64,000 nucleotides of DNA from Streptomyces canus (lineage in GTDB: Bacteria > Actinomycetota > Actinomycetes > Streptomycetales > Streptomycetaceae), in NCBI RefSeq assembly GCF_041435015.1, contig NZ_CP107989.1, forward strand, positions 10,044,001 through 10,108,000. The letters run 5' to 3'. The notes below the pieces were generated by a model that saw nothing but the letters and a program-made list of their open reading frames with translations, was not told where the DNA came from and did not search any database. The translations under genes were made by a program, and so were the position numbers. Shown piece by piece: positions 40,382-50,900 of the stretch (position 1 is its first letter; each line of letters opens with the position of its first letter).

Positions 40382-41370
40382 GGGAGTTCACGTACGACCG
40401 GGCCCTCGACGTCTCCGGCGCCCTCGCCCTGCTCGACGCCGACCCCGACGCCCGCTTCCTGGGCGGCGGCACCAACCTCGTCGACCTGATGAAGACCGGC
40501 GTCGAGCGGCCCGCCCGCCTGGTCGACGTCCGCGAACTGCCGCTGGACGGCATCGAGGTGACGGCGGACGGCGGACTGCGCATCGGTGCCACCGTCACCA
40601 ACAGCGACCTCGCCGCCCACCCCGAAGTCCGCCGCCGCTACCCGGCGTTGGCCCAGGCCGTACTGGCCGGCGCCTCCGGTCAGCTGCGCAACATGGCCAC
40701 CGTCGGCGGCAACCTGCTCCAGCGCACCCGCTGCGGCTACTTCACCGACGTGACCAAGCCCTGCAACAAGCGTGTGCCCGGCAGCGGTTGCCCCGCGATC
40801 CAGGGCGAGCACCACAACCACGCCGTCCTGGGCGCCTCCGAGCACTGCGTGGCCACCCACCCCTCGGACATGGGTGTCGCGCTGACCGCCCTCGACGCGG
40901 TTGTCTCGTACGAAACCGCCGACGGCCCCGGCGAGGTGCCCCTCGCCGACTTCTACCTGCCGGTCGGCGACACCCCGCACCGCGAGACCGCGCTGCCACC
41001 GGGCGCGCTGATCACCGGCGTCACCCTGCCGCCCGCTCCGGTGGCCGCCCACTCCCGCTACCGCAAGGTGCGCGAGCGTGCCTCGTACGCCTTCGCCATC
41101 GGCTCCATCGCCGCCGCGCTCGACGTCCGGGACGGCGTCGTACACGACGTACGCCTCGCCTTCGGGGCGGTCGCGTCCCGGCCGTGGCGGGCAACGGCGG
41201 CCGAACGCGTCCTGACCGGGGCGTCCGCCGACGCCGAGACCTTCGCCGCCGCCGCGAACGCCGAACTCGCCGCGGCGAAGCCCCTGCCGCACAACGCATA
41301 CAAGGTGACCCTCGTGCGCAACCTCGTCGTGGCCGTGCTGACCGAACTCGCCGAGGAGGCCGCCCGATGA
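40378..41370 (+). CDS. paoB: Aldehyde oxidoreductase FAD/[4Fe-4S] subunit (PaoB/YagS-like)
   Basis: A 330-residue FAD-binding subunit. FLGGGTNLVDLMK and ATVGGNLLQRTRC are flavin-binding motifs. The insertion RCGYFTDVTKPCNKR, then GSGCPAIQG and SEHCVATHPSDM, supplies the extra Cys residues that bind a [4Fe-4S] cluster in PaoB but not in ordinary xanthine dehydrogenases. This strongly supports the Pao/Yag subfamily. The C-terminal CO-dehydrogenase flavoprotein domain follows. It is coupled to both neighbours by ATGA overlaps. Confidence 0.93.
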   Translation: MREFTYDRALDVSGALALLDADPDARFLGGGTNLVDLMKTGVERPARLVDVRELPLDGIEVTADGGLRIGATVTNSDLAAHPEVRRRYPALAQAVLAGASGQLRNMATVGGNLLQRTRCGYFTDVTKPCNKRVPGSGCPAIQGEHHNHAVLGASEHCVATHPSDMGVALTALDAVVSYETADGPGEVPLADFYLPVGDTPHRETALPPGALITGVTLPPAPVAAHSRYRKVRERASYAFAIGSIAAALDVRDGVVHDVRLAFGAVASRPWRATAAERVLTGASADAETFAAAANAELAAAKPLPHNAYKVTLVRNLVVAVLTELAEEAAR

Positions 41371-43484
41371 CCACCGCCCCCACGGCACGCGAGAACGCCG
41401 TCGGCACCGCGCACACGCGCGTCGAGGGCCGCGACAAGGTCACCGGAACCGCCCGCTACGCCGGCGAGATCCCGTTCGCCGACCTCGCGCACGGCTGGCT
41501 GGTGCTGTCCACGGTCACCCGCGGCCGTATCCGCTCCATCGACACCGCCGACGTCCTCGCCATGCCCGGCGTGGCCGCCGTCCTGCACCACGGCAACGCC
41601 CCGCGGGTCGAGACCGGGTACGTCGGTCTGCTGGGCGTGCCGGACCCGACCGCGGCCGTCTTCCAGCACGACCGGGTGCCGCACGCGGGCTGGCCGGTGG
41701 CACTGGTCGTCGCCGACACCTCCGAACAGGCCCGGGAGGCCGCCGAAGCGCTGGTCGTGCACTACGAACAGGAGCCGCACGACGTCGACTTCACCGACGA
41801 GCACCCCGACGCGTACCCGGTCGACAACCACGGTCCGGCGGTGATCGAGAAGGGCGACCTGGAGTCCGAACTCGCCGCGTCCGCGGTCGTCGTGGACGCC
41901 GAGTACACCACCCCGGAAGAGCATCACAACCCGATGGAGCCGCACGCGGCGACGGCCCGCTGGGACGGCGGGCGGCTCGAACTCGTCGACTCCAACCAGG
42001 GCACCTTCTGGGTCGCGAGCGAACTCGCGGAGATGTTCTCGCTCGACCCGGCCTCGGTCCGGGTGCGCTCCGAACACGTCGGCGGCGGCTTCGGCAGCAA
42101 GGGCGTCCGCGCCCACCAGGTGGCCGCCGTGATGGCCGCGACCGAACTGCACCGCCCGGTACGGGTGATCATGACCCGCCGGCAGATGTTCTCGCTCGCC
42201 GGCTACCGCAGCCCCACCCGGCAGCGCCTGCGGCTCGGCGCCGACGCCGACGGCCGGCTGCGCGCGCTGGAACACCGCTCCCTGAACGCCACCTCCACCG
42301 TGCACGAGTTCATCGAGTCGGCCGCCGGCCCGGCCCGGACCATGTACGGCGCCGACGCCCACCACACCGCCAACCGGCTCGTGCGGCTCGACGTGCCGAC
42401 CCCGACCTGGATGCGCGCGCCAGGTGAAGCACCGGGGTCGTTCGCACTGGAGTCCGCGATCGACGAACTCGCCGAGAAGTGCGGCCTCGACCCGATCGAA
42501 CTGCGCGCCCGCAACGACCCGACAAAGGGCCCGGTGTCCGGGCTGCCGTTCAGCGGACGCCACCTGATCGCCTGCTTCCGGGAAGGCGCCCGGAGGTTCG
42601 GCTGGGCCGACCGCGACCCGCGCCCCGGCCTGCGCCGCGAGGGGCGTTGGCTGCTCGGCACCGGCACGGCGGCCGCCTCCTATCCGGCGGGCGCCGGCCC
42701 GTCCACGGCGGCGGTCACGGCGGAGGCGGACGGCACCTACACCGTGCGGATCAACGCCGCCGACATCGGCACCGGCGCGCGGACCGCGATGACTCTGGTC
42801 GCCGCCGACGCCCTGCGGACCGCGCCCGAACAGGTCCGCGTACGCATCGGCGACAGCGACCTCGGCCCCGCGTTCATCGCCGGCGGCTCGATGGGCACCC
42901 GCTCCTGGGCATGGGCGGTCACGATCGCCGCCGAGGAACTGCGGGAACGGCTCGCCCTCGGCGCCGACATCCCGCCGGAGGGGATCACCGTACGGTCCGA
43001 CACCACCGAGGCCATCGGCGCCCTCGCCCAGAAGGAACGGCACTCCTTCGGCGCCCAGTTCGCCGAGGTCGCCGTCGACCCCGCCACCGGCGAGGTCCGG
43101 GTGCGCCGGATGCTCGGCATCTTCGCGGCGGGCCGGATCGTCAACCCGCTCACCGCCCGAAACCAGTTCGTCGGCGGCATGACCTGGGGCATCTCCATGG
43201 CCCTGCACGAGGAGGCGGTCCGTGACCGGGCCTTGGGCAGCCACTACGGCGCCGACCTCGCCGGCTATCACGTCGCCGCCCACGCCGACGTTCCGGCCAT
43301 CGAGGCGGACTGGATCGACGACCCGGACCCCGACGACCCGGTCGGCATCAAGGGCATCGGCGAGATCGGCATCGTGGGCGCCGCCGCGGCCGTCGCCAAC
43401 GCGGTCTGGCACGCGACCGGCGTACGCCACCGGGACCTGCCGATCCGCCCCGACCGCGTCCTGATGGCAGGCGTCCATGCTTGA
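41367..43484 (+). CDS. paoC: Aldehyde oxidoreductase molybdopterin subunit (PaoC/YagR-like)
   Basis: The 705-residue catalytic subunit. It has the N-terminal Ald_Xan_dh domain (RVEGRDKVTGTARYAGEIPF), Moco-contact motifs GGGFGSKG and MRAPGEAPGSFALESA, and the C-terminal GIKGIGEIGIVGAAAA containing the conserved active-site Glu (GEIG). The MRAPGEAPG form matches YagR/PaoC rather than CO dehydrogenase (AYXCSFR). The reaction is probably molybdenum-dependent oxidation of aldehydes, often aromatic, to acids. Its stop overlaps the XdhC-family gene by 8 bases. Confidence 0.93.
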   Translation: MTTAPTARENAVGTAHTRVEGRDKVTGTARYAGEIPFADLAHGWLVLSTVTRGRIRSIDTADVLAMPGVAAVLHHGNAPRVETGYVGLLGVPDPTAAVFQHDRVPHAGWPVALVVADTSEQAREAAEALVVHYEQEPHDVDFTDEHPDAYPVDNHGPAVIEKGDLESELAASAVVVDAEYTTPEEHHNPMEPHAATARWDGGRLELVDSNQGTFWVASELAEMFSLDPASVRVRSEHVGGGFGSKGVRAHQVAAVMAATELHRPVRVIMTRRQMFSLAGYRSPTRQRLRLGADADGRLRALEHRSLNATSTVHEFIESAAGPARTMYGADAHHTANRLVRLDVPTPTWMRAPGEAPGSFALESAIDELAEKCGLDPIELRARNDPTKGPVSGLPFSGRHLIACFREGARRFGWADRDPRPGLRREGRWLLGTGTAAASYPAGAGPSTAAVTAEADGTYTVRINAADIGTGARTAMTLVAADALRTAPEQVRVRIGDSDLGPAFIAGGSMGTRSWAWAVTIAAEELRERLALGADIPPEGITVRSDTTEAIGALAQKERHSFGAQFAEVAVDPATGEVRVRRMLGIFAAGRIVNPLTARNQFVGGMTWGISMALHEEAVRDRALGSHYGADLAGYHVAAHADVPAIEADWIDDPDPDDPVGIKGIGEIGIVGAAAAVANAVWHATGVRHRDLPIRPDRVLMAGVHA

Positions 43485-44721
43485 TCTCGCCGTTGAACTG
43501 CGCCGCTGGATGGAGGAGGGCCGCGCGTTCGCCGTCGCCACCGTCGTGGCCGTCGGCGGCAGTGCCCCGCGCGGACCCGGCGCCGCCCTCGCCGTCGACA
43601 GCGAGGGCACGGTCATCGGCTCGGTCTCAGGCGGCTGCGTGGAGGGAGCGGTGTACGACCTCTGCGTCCGAGCGCTCCAGGACGGCGAGACGGTCGTCGA
43701 ACGGTTCGGCTACAGCGACGAGGACGCCTTCGCGGTCGGGCTGACCTGCGGCGGGATCATCGACATCATGGTCACCCCGGTCGGCACGGACGCGCCCGCG
43801 CGGCCGGTGCTCCGGTCGGCCCTGTCGGCCGCCGCCCGGGGCGAGCCGGCAGCCGTCGCCCGCGTTGTACGCGGCCCCGCCGAACTCCTCGGCACGGCAC
43901 TGCTCGTGCGGCCGAGCGAAGCGGTAGGGGAGCCCTCCCGTCCCTCCCGGGCGGAGTCCGGGGCAGGCTCGTACGAAGGCGGACTCGGCGGGCACGTGGA
44001 ACTGGACCGTACGGCGGCCGGTGAAGCCCGTGCTCTGCTGGACGCCGGCCGCACCGGCACGGTCGAGCTGTCGGCGGACGGCTCGCGCTGCCCCGGCGGC
44101 CTGACCCTGCTCGTCGAGTCGAGTGTGCCGCCGCCCCGTATGATCGTTTTCGGGGCGATCGACTTCGCGGCGGCACTCGTACGGGTGGGCAAGTTCCTCG
44201 GCTACCACGTGACCGTGTGCGACGCCCGCGCCGTCTTCGCCACCGAGGCCCGTTTCCCCGAGGCCGACGACGTCGTGGTCGACTGGCCGCACCGCTACCT
44301 TCGGGCCACCGCGACCGACGCGCGTTCGGTGCTGTGCGTGCTCACCCACGACGCCAAGTTCGACGTACCTCTGCTGGAAGTGGCCCTGCGGATGCCGGCC
44401 GCGTTCGTCGGTGCGCTGGGCTCACGGCGTACGCACGCCGACCGGGAACGACGGCTGCGGGAAGCGGGCCTGACCGAAGGGGAGTTGGACCGGCTGCGGT
44501 CGCCGATCGGCCTCGATCTCGGTGCCCGCACACCCGAGGAGACGGCCCTGTCCATCGCGGCGGAGATCGTCGCCACCCGACGCGGCGGGACGGGCACGCC
44601 CCTGACCGGGTCGGGCGAACCGATCCACCGCGAGGAGGAGACGCACGGCGCGGGGACGAGCTCCGGCCCCTGGGCGCGGAGCACCATCCCCATGCGATCG
44701 TCCGTGCCTAGCTTGCGGTAG
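43477..44721 (+). CDS. XdhC/CoxI-family molybdenum cofactor chaperone (PaoD-like role)
   Basis: A 414-residue protein. The N-terminal XdhC/CoxI domain has VGGSAPRGPGAALAV, GSVSGGCVEGAVYD and GLTCGGIIDIMV. The C-terminal Rossmann-like domain has IVFGAIDFAAALVRVGKFLG and ALGSRRTHADRERRL. Such proteins bind and sulfurate the molybdenum cofactor and insert it into the catalytic subunit. It is the last gene of the operon and overlaps the catalytic-subunit gene. A Ser/Arg-rich tail of about 30 residues may be a 3' extension. Confidence 0.92.
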   Translation: MLDLAVELRRWMEEGRAFAVATVVAVGGSAPRGPGAALAVDSEGTVIGSVSGGCVEGAVYDLCVRALQDGETVVERFGYSDEDAFAVGLTCGGIIDIMVTPVGTDAPARPVLRSALSAAARGEPAAVARVVRGPAELLGTALLVRPSEAVGEPSRPSRAESGAGSYEGGLGGHVELDRTAAGEARALLDAGRTGTVELSADGSRCPGGLTLLVESSVPPPRMIVFGAIDFAAALVRVGKFLGYHVTVCDARAVFATEARFPEADDVVVDWPHRYLRATATDARSVLCVLTHDAKFDVPLLEVALRMPAAFVGALGSRRTHADRERRLREAGLTEGELDRLRSPIGLDLGARTPEETALSIAAEIVATRRGGTGTPLTGSGEPIHREEETHGAGTSSGPWARSTIPMRSSVPSLR

Positions 44722-44997
44722 TGGCCGCCCATGCGCCGCGAGCCGCCGTGACGGCGCACGGCCGAGCCCACCAGGAGCTGCGGGCAGTGGCAGGGTCTGG
44801 TGCTTCCACGCCGCCGACGAGCTCGACCGCCTCTCCCCCCCCCGCCGCGGAACTTGTCCAGGACGCGGGCTTCGAGCCCCAGGACAGAGCGCCATCAGAC
44901 ACCTGCACCGCCAACAACGTGACAGCGCCGCTCGCCCAGCTGGCGGCCGAGCACGGCACCACCGCGGGGACCCGCCCGCGGCGGTGCCGGCCGTGGC
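44722..44997. other. Interval after molybdoenzyme operon
   Basis: These 276 bases separate convergent genes. A run of nine C near 44839 interrupts a protein-like plus-strand stretch (ELVQDAGFEPQDRAPSD), which may be the decayed end of an enzyme gene; no family could be assigned. Confidence 0.35.
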
Positions 44998-47900
44998 TCA
45001 GCGCAGGGCGCTGACCTCGGTCGCCGACAGCGTGCGCGGATAGACGTGGACGTCCGCGACGGAGCCGGGGAACGCCATGTAGGGGGTCGTGGCGGAGGCG
45101 CTGTTGACGCAGCCGCCGGCGGTCAGGGGCAGGGACGAGTCGTACTGCGGGCTGAGGTTCTTGGCAGTCCCCATCAGGGTGCCGTTCTGGTACAGGGTCA
45201 TGGTGCCGGTGCTGGAGTCCCCGGCGACCGGTGCCCGGTAGGTGGCCACCAGGTGGGTCCAGGTGCCCACCGGACCGGTGTTGTTGTCTCCTTCCGCGGT
45301 GGGGAAGTCGGCGTTGTCGTCGTTGGTGGTCGTGGTCTGGAACATCCAGGCGCCACTGGGTTTGTCGTAGGACAGGTAGAAGGACTGGTGCTCCGTGGTG
45401 CCCTGGCAGACCGCGGTGGTGCCGAGCGCCGAGTTGATCTTCACCCAGGCGGAGACGGTGTAGTCGCCGAGGGTGTCGACCGCGCTCTGCTTGCTCTTGA
45501 GGAAACCGGTGCTGCCGTCGAAGGCGGCGCTGCCGGACAGCCCGCTGGGTGCGTCGGTGCCGAAGCTGACGCTGCCGGACGGGGTGAGCGCGTTGAGGGA
45601 GGCGCTGTCACTGCCGTCGGAGCCGAGCTTCCACTCGTCCTCGGGCATACCGTTGTCCCAGCCGGAGGGGACGATCACGCTGTTGGCGCCGGCATCGCTC
45701 GCCGTCATGGCGTACGGGTAGACCTGCACGTCGGAGACGGAGCCGGGGAAGGCGTTGTACGGCGACGTCGCGTCGGGGCTGTTGATGCAGCCGCCGATGG
45801 TCAGGGGCAGGGACGAGTCGTACTGCGGGGTGAGGTTGGTGGCCGTCCCCATCAGCGTGCCGTTCTGGTAGATCGACATCACGCCGGTGCCGGAGTCACC
45901 GTCCACCGGAGCGGTGTAGGTGACCAGCAGGTGTGTCCAGGTGCCCAGGGCCCCGGTGTTGTTGTCTCCTTCCGCGGTGGGGAAGTCGGCGTTGTCGTCG
46001 TCGGTGGTCGTGGTCTGGAACATCCAGCCCTTGTTGCCCCGGTCGTAGCCGAGGTAGAAGGCCTGGTGCTGGCTGGTTCCCTCGCAGATGGCGGTGGCAG
46101 GGTTGTCCGCGGAGTCGAGCTTCACCCACGCGGAGACGGTGTAGTCGGCGAGGGTGTTGACCGCGGTGTGGTCGCTCTCCAGGAATCCGGTACTGCCGTC
46201 GAAGGACGTGGCGCCGGCGGGGGCGTTGACCGCGTCGGGCCCGGCCGCGTTGAAGGTGGCCCCGCCGACCGCGGTGAACGGGTTGTCCCCGCGCTGGTCA
46301 CTTCCGTCGGCGGACAGGGCCCACTCGTTGTCGGGAGTGTCGCTGCCGGTGGCTTCGGGGACGATCAGGTTCGGCGCGATGGCGACGACCTGGGTGTTGG
46401 TGTCGTTGAGGTACCGGGCGGCGAGATCGTCGTAGTAGGCGTTGGACGGGTTGCCGCCGGAGAGGTCGGCCGCCTTGACACTGGAGGAGGTGGCCGTGCC
46501 GTCCGTGGAGACCGCCGCCGCGAAGTCGATGACCTGCGTGGGGAAGGTGTCCAGCAGGTAGCTGTTGACCTGCTCGCGCGCGGACTCCTGCGTCGCCGTG
46601 CCCGTGTGGGCGGCGGTGAACGGCGGAATGGTGGTGAGGTAGACGGTGATGTTGGAGTTCTGCGTGACGGGCTGGCCGTTGATGTACGTCTGCCCGTCGT
46701 CGGTGCAGTACGAGCTGAGCTGGCTGTTGAGCGCGGCCAGTCCGTTCTCGACCTTCGCGGCGCAGGTGTTGGCGTCGCTGGTGCAGTTGAGCAGGTCGGC
46801 GGCGCCGGTGGAAACGAGCACGGTGCGCACGTTGCCCTGGGCCAGCACGTTGCGGTCCAGCGGGTTGAGCGCGTTGGTCGGAGTGTCGCTGCCGGCCTGG
46901 GGCAACAGGTTGTTGTTCAGGCCGGCGCTGTTGGTGCCGGCGTTGAGGACGCCGTAGTCGACGGTGTCGTCCCCGTTGGGGTCGTCGACGATGGCGCTGG
47001 TGATGGCGTCGCTGAGGTGGTGCTTGCCGTCGGCGCTCGCGGTGTCCGCGTTGACGCTCTGGTCGCCGTAGAGGACCAGGGAGCCGGTGGGCGCGGAGGT
47101 GGGCGTGGTGACGTCGATGCCGGCCAGGTACGGCAGACCGCTGTAGGTCGTCTGCGTGTACTTGGTGGCCGCGGTGTCACCGGTGCGGTTGGCCGCGTCG
47201 CTGACCCACACCGGAGTCTGGGCCGCGCCGTGGCCGGGCATGGCGGACACGGAGCCGTGCACCTGCAGGCTGACCAGCACGGTCGCCTGCTGGTCGACGT
47301 GCAGGGTGACCGGGTCGCTGGTGACGTCGCCGCCGGCCGGCACGGTGACGGAGGCGGAGCCGTGGTTGAAGGCGAGCGGCACCGGTGCCGCGGCCGCTGT
47401 GGCGCCGCCCGCGGTGGCGTCCTGCAGCGCGACGGAGGCCGCGTCGAAGGTCACCGGGCTGGTGCCCATCGCGTTGGACAGGTGGATGCGGACCCCGTCG
47501 CCGTCGTCGGTGCCGATGCTCACGTGGGCCGGGATGCGCAGCGTCTGCCCGTTCACGGTGGCGGTGGTGCCGCCGGACTGCTGGACCTTGGCGGTGTCCT
47601 GGACGGAGGAGAAGGTGCCGACGAAGTGCTGGGAGCTGTTGCCCGTCAGGGGCCGCAGGCCCAGCCCGAGGACGTGCAGGGTGGGCTGGCCGGCCTGCAC
47701 ACCGTTGGTGAACAGCGGCAGGGAGATGCTGCTGACGACCGAGCCGGGGCAGGCCAGCGGCACGCTGACGGCGTAGACCTTCGGGCCGGGGCTGGGGCTG
47801 GTCTGGGTGTTGTTGCTGTGGTTCTGGTGGACCAGGGTCAGCGTGGCCGCGGAGGCGGGACCGCTCAACCAGTCGGGCACGGTGTCCAGCGTGTACGACT

Positions 47901-50900
47901 GGTCGGCGGGGTTGCCGTCGGGGTCCAGGCAGTTGTTCTTGCCGTAGGTGATGGTGCCGGTGGCGCCCTTGGCCGCTCCGCCGGTGGCGAAGGCCAGGAA
48001 GACCACGGCTCCACCGGTGTTCACCACGCCGCTGCCCGGCACGGTGAGGGTCTGCCCGGAGGACAGCATGTTGTCGTAGGTGCCGGTGCCGAACTTCGGC
48101 AGCGCGATGGCGGCGCCGTCCACGGTGACCGACTTGCCGCTCTGCCAGCCCGCCGTGCTCGTCAGGTCGGCGGAGTTGATGCTGTTGCCGGAGCCGTCGG
48201 CGTCGGCCGTGCTGGTCGTGGTGGTGAAGGTGCTGGTCGCGGTGTTGTTCAGGCAGCTCGAGGTGCTGTTGACCGCGCAGGTCAGCGCGGGCGCGAGGCG
48301 CAGCACGTCGATGCCCGCCTGGTAGCCGGTCGAGGTGGGGTTCTTCCCGGTCAGGGTCAGGGTCAGGGTGTGCGCTCCCTGCTTGAGGGTGAGGAGCTGA
48401 CCGCTGGAGTCCCTGGGGATGCCGAGGTTGACGAACCGGGTGGTGACGTAGGAGTTGTAGGCGTCGAAGCCGTTGATCAGGGTGGCCTCGGTGGGCTTGC
48501 CCGCGTCCAGGACGAGGCGGTAGATGCCGTAGTCCTTGGCCCTGGTCAGGTTGACGCCGAAGCTCCAGGGACCGTCCTTGGGGATGTCGAAGCCGAAGGT
48601 GGCACTGTCACCGGAGACGACCTTCGTCGTGCTCTTGTTGGCGAGGAAGGCCTGGTAGCCGTCGGCGAACTCGTAACCGCTGCCCGCGGCCTGGCTGATC
48701 AGCTGACCGCCCTTGGAGGTGGTCGTCGCCTTGGGCACGGCCGTGGTCGTGCCGTCGGCGTTGGTCGCCGTCCACCCGGCGACCAACTTGTCGCCGTAGG
48801 CGTACGTCGGTGTGCTGGTCCCGGCGTAGAAGGCGTAGGACGTCTGGGTGATCGACGTCGAGCCGGCCTGGTCGACGGCCTTGGCGTACAGGGTGTGGGG
48901 TCCCGCGGTGCCGGGGGCGAAGGCGGGGGAGGCGCTGCCGTTGATCACCGCGGTGCCGGTGCCGGGCCCGTTGTCGGAGGTGACGTAGTACACCTTGCCC
49001 GGCGTGATCTTCGTGGTGGTGGTCCAGTGGGTGACGCTGCTGCTGTAGACGGTGTTGCCGAGCGTGGCGTCCAGCGCGAACAGGTAGCCGGTGACGTTGT
49101 TGGTGCGGTTGTTGCTCAGCGTGAACGTGCCCTTGTCCCCGAAGGCGGAGCCGATCTGCTTGGCCGGGAACTGGCTGGAGGTCACCGTGGGTGCGGGTGG
49201 CGCGCTGGTGTCCACCGTGAACGTCTGGGTCTTGGTCCAGATGCCGGAGCCGGTTCCGACCCAGTAACCGGCCGCGTTCTGCGCGGTGGCCTTCCAGGTA
49301 TAGGTGCCGTCGGGCAGGCTCGGTGTGGTCCAGTCACTGCCGTTGGTGTTGTACCGGGCGCGCTTCTTGGAATCCAGGTTGGGGCCGAATCCCTGGTGGA
49401 TCAGGGTGCCGGAGGAGTTGAAGACGTTGTAGTCGACGCGCACGAGTTCGCTGCCGCCGGCCAGGTCCGGGTCGACCGCCCGCGCCGACAGGGTCGGGGT
49501 GTGCGTGGTGGTCATCGTCTTGCCCGAGCTGACGATGGACGGCTTGATGGCGGGGGTGCCGGTGCCGTTCTTCAGCTTCGGGCGGTAGCTGTAGGTGACC
49601 GACATGGTGGCGCCGCCGCCGTGGGCGAGCTGCTTCCACTGGGTGGCGTCGTTCATGTCGGGCGACTGGACCATCAGCGTCATGCTCTTCCAGCCGCCGG
49701 CCGCCGCGCTCTTGGCCCGTGAGGTCACGTCGAACTCGAGCGACGGTGGACTCACCCAGGAGTGCGCACCGTCCGTGACCGGGCAGGTGCCGGCCTCGTG
49801 GCTGACGGGGTTGGTTCCCAGCGAGCCGGTGCGGCCGCCGGGCTCATGACCCCAGTACAGCGAGGACGACGACCATCCGGTGGGCCGGTCGGTGCCGTAG
49901 ACGGCGGCCGGGGTGTCCGCGCAGGAGGCGGCGGAAAGCTGCTTCACATAGAGCGAGGCTTTGGTGACCACGGCGCCCTGGATGCCGCTGGTGTTCATCT
50001 GGTAGTAGGTGCGGGCCCGTTCACCGTTGCCGGGGTAGGAGTTGTCCCACCCCTCGCGGGCGTTGGTCTCGCCCGAGGTGGACGTCGAGTTGTAGACGTT
50101 CCAACCGTTGTCGGAGATCCGCGCCCAGTGCAGCTGGGACGGCCTGCCGCTCCACTCCGGGTCCACGTAGACCGGGTAGGCGGTGCTCTTGGCGGAGAGC
50201 AGCTCCCGGTCCAGGCCCAGCAGTTGCCTGCCGGACTTCATGCTCAACTTCACCCGGGCGCGGTGCCTGCCGGCCTTGACCGCCGCATGGTGCTCGGCGC
50301 GGGCGGACGAGGCGGTCGCCGTGCGGGCCGGGGACGCGCCGGCGGACTTCTTGCCGGCACTGTCCCACATCAGCGCGGTGTCACTGTGGAACACCGTCTC
50401 GCCGGTGCGCTTGTCGGTGGCCTGCGCACCGCCGTCGCGTGTGGGAGTCACCTTGACTTGGGAGGAGGTGGTGTTCAGCGCGAGGCTTCGCAGGCGTGGA
50501 TCGGCCGCCGCCTTGCGTGACTTGACCACGAGGATCGAGGAGTAACCGGAGGCGTCCGCGGTCAGCTGCAGGTCGACCTGGGGCAGCACCTCGGGGTAGG
50601 TGGCGGTGTCCCCGGAGATCACCGGCCTGGGCAGCTCGCCCGGCCAGGAGAAGCCCAGCCTGTCGCTGCCGTCGCGCATCGTGACCAGCGCGCCCGAACC
50701 GCCGCCGGAGAACGTCACGTCGGTGACGGCGGCCTTGGGGGCCCAGGTGCCGTTCGCCTGTCGAACCAGCGTCGTGTCGATCGGCACCCACTTGCCGTGC
50801 TGCAAGGCGCGCTGCGGCATCGAGGAGTCGGTGCGCGTGAAGGTCCCGTCCGGGTTGGCCACCACCGTCGTGCCGACATCGGTGAGCTGGTCGACCGGCA

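Noticed and set aside
41058..43616. 852-codon minus-strand frame opposite the molybdopterin subunit
   Set aside because: Codon-bias shadow of an unmistakable molybdoenzyme gene.
45046..49722. 1,558-codon open frame on the plus strand opposite the LamG protein
   Set aside because: Low-complexity antisense frame caused by GC-rich third positions; no start signal or family match.
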